From NCBI RefSeq assembly GCF_009371975.2, contig NZ_VIKT02000002.1:1-64000 (forward strand): a stretch of DNA of 64,000 nucleotides, read 5' to 3'. The stretch is from Microcella pacifica. GTDB lineage: Bacteria; Actinomycetota; Actinomycetes; Actinomycetales; Microbacteriaceae. The notes under the pieces are model-generated. The model did no database searches and had not been told where the DNA came from. It saw nothing but the letters and a program-made list of their open reading frames with translations. Positions 61,630 to 64,000 of this stretch are shown here, in pieces (positions within the stretch are counted from its first letter, which is position 1; each line of letters starts with the position of its first letter). Position numbers and translations under genes: made by a program.

Positions 61630-62340
61630 TCAGTGCCCCATGCCGAGGCCGCCGTCGACGGGGATCACGGCGCCGCTGATGTACGCGGCGTCGGCGCCGG
61701 CGAGCCAGGTGACAACCCGTGCAACCTCCTGGGGCGTCGCGAAGCGCCCCGCGGGGATGCTCGCGCGGTAGGCAGACTGCTGGTCCTCGGGAAGAGCAGC
61801 GGTCATGTCGGTCTCGATGAAGCCCGGCGCGACGACGTTCGCCGTGATGCCGCGACCACCGAGCTCGCGCGTGAGCGAGCGTGCGAAGCCCACGAGGGCC
61901 GACTTCGAGGCGCTGTAGTTGACCTGACCAGCGGAGCCGAGCAGTCCGACGACGCTCGAGATGAGGATGACGCGGCCGAAACGCGCCTTGAGCATCCCCT
62001 TCGATGCGCGCTTGACGGTGCGGAACGCTCCCGTGAGGTTCGTGTCGATCACGTCCGTGAAATCGTCGTCAGACATGCGCATGAGGAGGGTGTCGCGCGT
62101 GATGCCGGCGTTCGCGACCACCACCTCCACAGGTCCGAGCTCGGCCTCGACCGCCGTGAACGCGGCGTCGAGCGAGGCGGAGTCCGTGACATCGGCCGTG
62201 ACCGTGAGGGCCCCGTCCGGTCCAGAACCGGAGCGTGCTGTCACGGCCACGCGGTGGCCCTGGGCGAGGAACTCCTCGGCGATCGCGAAGCCGATGCCGC
62301 GATTGCCGCCGGTCACGAGAACGGTGCGCTGGGTGGTCAT
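61630..62340 (-). CDS. fabG: 3-oxoacyl-ACP reductase FabG
   Basis: The product is 236 residues from the ATG at 62340. SDR tetrad: TGGNRGIGFAIAEEFLAQGH (cofactor), VVANAGITRDTLLMRMSDDD (Asn), ILISSVVGLLGSAGQVNYSA SKSALVG (Ser, YxxxK), GITANVVAPGFIETDMTAAL. The RDTLLMRM segment is typical of FabG. It reduces 3-oxoacyl-ACP in fatty-acid elongation, using NADPH. Divergent from the DUF3099 gene. Confidence 0.93.
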   Translation of the reverse strand: MTTQRTVLVTGGNRGIGFAIAEEFLAQGHRVAVTARSGSGPDGALTVTADVTDSASLDAAFTAVEAELGPVEVVVANAGITRDTLLMRMSDDDFTDVIDTNLTGAFRTVKRASKGMLKARFGRVILISSVVGLLGSAGQVNYSASKSALVGFARSLTRELGGRGITANVVAPGFIETDMTAALPEDQQSAYRASIPAGRFATPQEVARVVTWLAGADAAYISGAVIPVDGGLGMGH

Positions 62341-62386
62341 GGGCATCAAGCATATGCGCAGGCCCGCGGGCTACGATCGTCTCACC

Positions 62387-62668
62387 ATGAAGCCTGCATC
62401 CGCCGCGATCACGAGCCTGCCGGAGTCTCCCGACGACGAGCGGCGCGACCGCATGATCAAGTACTCGATCGCGATGGGGGTGCGCATGCTCTGCATCGCA
62501 GCGTGCTTCGTGGTGCCCGGCTGGTGGATACTCGTGCCGGCTGCGGGGGCCGTGATCCTGCCCTACATCGCGGTCGTGGCCGCCAACACGGTCGCGTCGC
62601 CGCGCGGGCGCGACGTCGAGCGCCCCGGGTCGATCGTGCGGGTGAGCACGCAGAACGGCACGGCGTGA
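62387..62668 (+). CDS. DUF3099 membrane protein
   Basis: The product is 93 residues with two membrane segments (IKYSIAMGVRMLCIAACFVV and ILVPAAGAVILPYIAVVAAN). An acidic N-terminus and the RRDRMIKY motif are as I recall for DUF3099 of actinobacteria. Function is unknown. The stop overlaps the GTG of the next gene (GTGA). Confidence 0.85.
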   Translation: MKPASAAITSLPESPDDERRDRMIKYSIAMGVRMLCIAACFVVPGWWILVPAAGAVILPYIAVVAANTVASPRGRDVERPGSIVRVSTQNGTA

Positions 62669-62925
62669 TCGACCTGCCAGGTGCGATCTCCGGCATGCGG
62701 TGCTCGCGCAGCGGGTGCCGTGCGGCCGCCGAGTGGGCGGTCAACTGGCGCAACCCGCGCATTCACGGCATCGACCGCGTCAAGGTCTGGCTCGCGTGCG
62801 ACGAGCATCGCGACTACCTGTACGACTACGTCGATGCGCGCGGCTTCCCCGTGACGCTCACGCCGGCCGGCACGGTGGTGGAGAGCCTCCCTGACCGGGA
62901 CGGCCCGCGCGATCAGGAAGAATAG
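62665..62925 (+). CDS. Small protein with a zinc-knuckle-like Cys motif
   Basis: The product is 86 residues. CSRSGC at residues 13-18 and WLACDEHRDYLYDYVDARGF about 30 residues later give a possible C-x4-C...C-x2-H metal site. The rest is beta-rich. It is translationally coupled to the DUF3099 gene and 4 bp before the SURF1 gene, so the three form an operon. Function is unknown. Confidence 0.8.
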   Translation: MIDLPGAISGMRCSRSGCRAAAEWAVNWRNPRIHGIDRVKVWLACDEHRDYLYDYVDARGFPVTLTPAGTVVESLPDRDGPRDQEE

Positions 62926-62929
62926 GGCC

Positions 62930-63742
62930 GTGAGCATCCTGAGCCTCGCGGCGAGCCGACGCTGGCTGGGGTGGCTCGCCTTCACGACGCTCTTCGCTGT
63001 GGTGTGCGTCGCGCTCGCGCAATGGCAGTGGGCCCGCCGACTCGAGGCGGTCGCCGACATCCGCGTCGTGGCCGAGAACTGGGATGCGGCCCCCGTGCCC
63101 CTGTCCAGTGTGCTCCCGGGTGACGCGCCTCTCGACCCCGAGCGGGAGTGGACGCCCGTCGTCATCGAGGGCGAGTACCTGCTCGACGAGCAGCTGCTCG
63201 TGCGCAATCGCCCGCTCAGCGGCCGTCCGGGCTTCGAGGTTCTCACCCCGCTCGCACTCGAGGACGGCACCATTCTGATCGTCGATCGCGGGTGGTTGCC
63301 GACCGGCTCGCAGCAGGACTCCCCCGATGCTGTGCCGGCTCCGCCCCGGGGCCGCGTCGAGGTCATCGCCCGTCTCAAGCCCGGGGAGCCGACTCTGCCC
63401 GGCCGCGGGGCGCCCTCCGGCCAGGTCGCGACGATCCACTTGCCGACGATCGCGCAGCAGATCGACCGGGGCGAGGTCATCACGGGCGCCTACGGGCTGC
63501 TCGCCGAGGAGGACCCGGCGACGGCCGATCGGCCGGTCGCGGCGACGCGACCCATCGCGGACGAGGGACCGCATCTGAGCTACACCTTCCAGTGGTACCT
63601 CTTCGCGCTGCTCGGGTTCGTGGGCTACGGCTGGGCCCTGCGCCAGGAGTGGCGCGGGCTGCGCGGCGTCGAGGCGGCACCGTCGCGACGCGGCCCGAGC
63701 GACGCCGATGAAGAGGATGCCCTGCTCGACGAACGACGCTGA
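62930..63742 (+). CDS. SURF1-family cytochrome oxidase assembly protein
   Basis: The product is 270 residues, GTG start. Two membrane helices flank a large external domain: LAFTTLFAVVCVALAQWQWA RRLEA near the N-terminus and SYTFQWYLFALLGFVGYGWA near the C-terminus. EWTPVVIEGEYLLDEQLLVR NRPL, GFEVLTPLALEDGTILIVDRGWLP and PTIAQQI are the family's blocks. It assists haem insertion into aa3-type oxidase. The end is a charged tail. Confidence 0.9.
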   Translation: MSILSLAASRRWLGWLAFTTLFAVVCVALAQWQWARRLEAVADIRVVAENWDAAPVPLSSVLPGDAPLDPEREWTPVVIEGEYLLDEQLLVRNRPLSGRPGFEVLTPLALEDGTILIVDRGWLPTGSQQDSPDAVPAPPRGRVEVIARLKPGEPTLPGRGAPSGQVATIHLPTIAQQIDRGEVITGAYGLLAEEDPATADRPVAATRPIADEGPHLSYTFQWYLFALLGFVGYGWALRQEWRGLRGVEAAPSRRGPSDADEEDALLDERR

Positions 63743-63783
63743 CGCCGTCGCCCGCCGAGACGCCCGAGGGGCGCGGCCTGTGA

Positions 63784-64000
63784 TCAGGCGAGCGCGATGA
63801 GCTCGGCGTAGTCCTTCGTCCAGAGGTCCTCGACGCCGTCGGGCATGATGAGCACGCGCTCGGGGTTGAGCGCCTCGACGGCGCCCTCGTCGTGGCTCAC
63901 GAGCACGACCGAGCCCGAGTATGCGGCCAGGGCTCCCAGGATCTCCTCGCGGCTCGCGGGGTCGAGGTTGTTCGTCGGCTCGTCGAGCAGCAGGAGGTTG
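63784..64000 (-). CDS. ABC-F family ATPase, 3' end (runs off the window)
   Basis: Only the last 71 codons are inside. They contain Walker B and the switch: LLLLDEPTNNLDPASREE and VVLVSHDEGAVEALNPERVL. The end IMPDGVEDLWTKDYAELIAL is typical of actinobacterial ABC-F proteins. ABC-F proteins act on the ribosome (EttA/Uup type) or protect it from antibiotics; the N-terminal part needed to tell them apart lies outside. Stop at 63784-63786. Confidence 0.88.
   Translation of the reverse strand, partial: NLLLLDEPTNNLDPASREEILGALAAYSGSVVLVSHDEGAVEALNPERVLIMPDGVEDLWTKDYAELIALA

Overview
The window is GC-rich DNA from an actinobacterium, most likely a member of the Microbacteriaceae (Micrococcineae). 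The evidence is RbpA, PafB/PafC beside TatA/TatC and a HelY-type helicase, the ImuA'/ImuB/DnaE2 mutasome behind an actinobacterial LexA box, actinobacterial GlgA/GlgC, many GTG starts, and frequent ATGA, GTGA or TGATG stop/start overlaps. Genus and species are not assigned.

Region 1 (1-12.2 kb) is accessory. Six or seven short gene units are separated by same-orientation copies of a diverged repeat whose minus-strand consensus contains CGGATAACGCGCTTCACCAG (copies near 229, 688, 1818, 3446, 5546, 6013 and 11350). Each unit carries one to three unrelated genes: small membrane proteins, a PadR regulator with its membrane partner, a BtrH-type acyltransferase/peptidase-like protein, and an ECF sigma factor with a membrane partner. 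At several boundaries the repeat lies at or just after the 3' end of the gene, which recalls an integron cassette array. The array abuts an overlapping three-gene operon: an intact tyrosine recombinase, a Cro/C1-type regulator, and a zinc-ribbon protein whose C-terminus looks like a degenerate recombinase. Palindromes sharing GATTGCA lie upstream of the recombinase. An orphan VbhA-like antitoxin and a VapBC pair sit at the flanks. This is the best candidate in the window for an undescribed system.

Region 2 (12.2-33 kb) is core chromosome: a UvrA-like ABC ATPase, a NUDIX hydrolase, an SDR protein, NfeD/SPFH membrane-quality proteins, a glycerophosphodiesterase, rbpA, then the leftward series pafB-pafC-tatA-tatC-helY-lnt-ppm1. 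Upstream of it lie an FKBP lipoprotein, trmI and a HAD phosphatase, with PAC2 divergent. None of the Pup/proteasome genes that flank pafBC in many actinobacteria lies in this window. uppP and an M20 peptidase follow.

Region 3 (33-50.6 kb) holds tRNA-Leu(GAG), the SOS mutasome operon imuA'-imuB-dnaE2, a D-serine-dehydratase/D-threonine-aldolase-like enzyme, a 275-bp element with 27-bp inverted ends, a superfamily II helicase, dinB with a 14-bp tandem-repeat leader, and cell-envelope and RNA-modification genes.

Region 4 (50.6-64 kb) is core metabolism: sirtuin, phosphatase, YbaK, a glycosyltransferase, trehalose synthase, rpmE2, divergent glgA/glgC (glycogen), serB, fabG, SURF1 and the 3' end of an ABC-F gene. 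Trehalose synthase, GlgC and GlgA lie within 6 kb and together suggest linked trehalose, maltose and glycogen metabolism.
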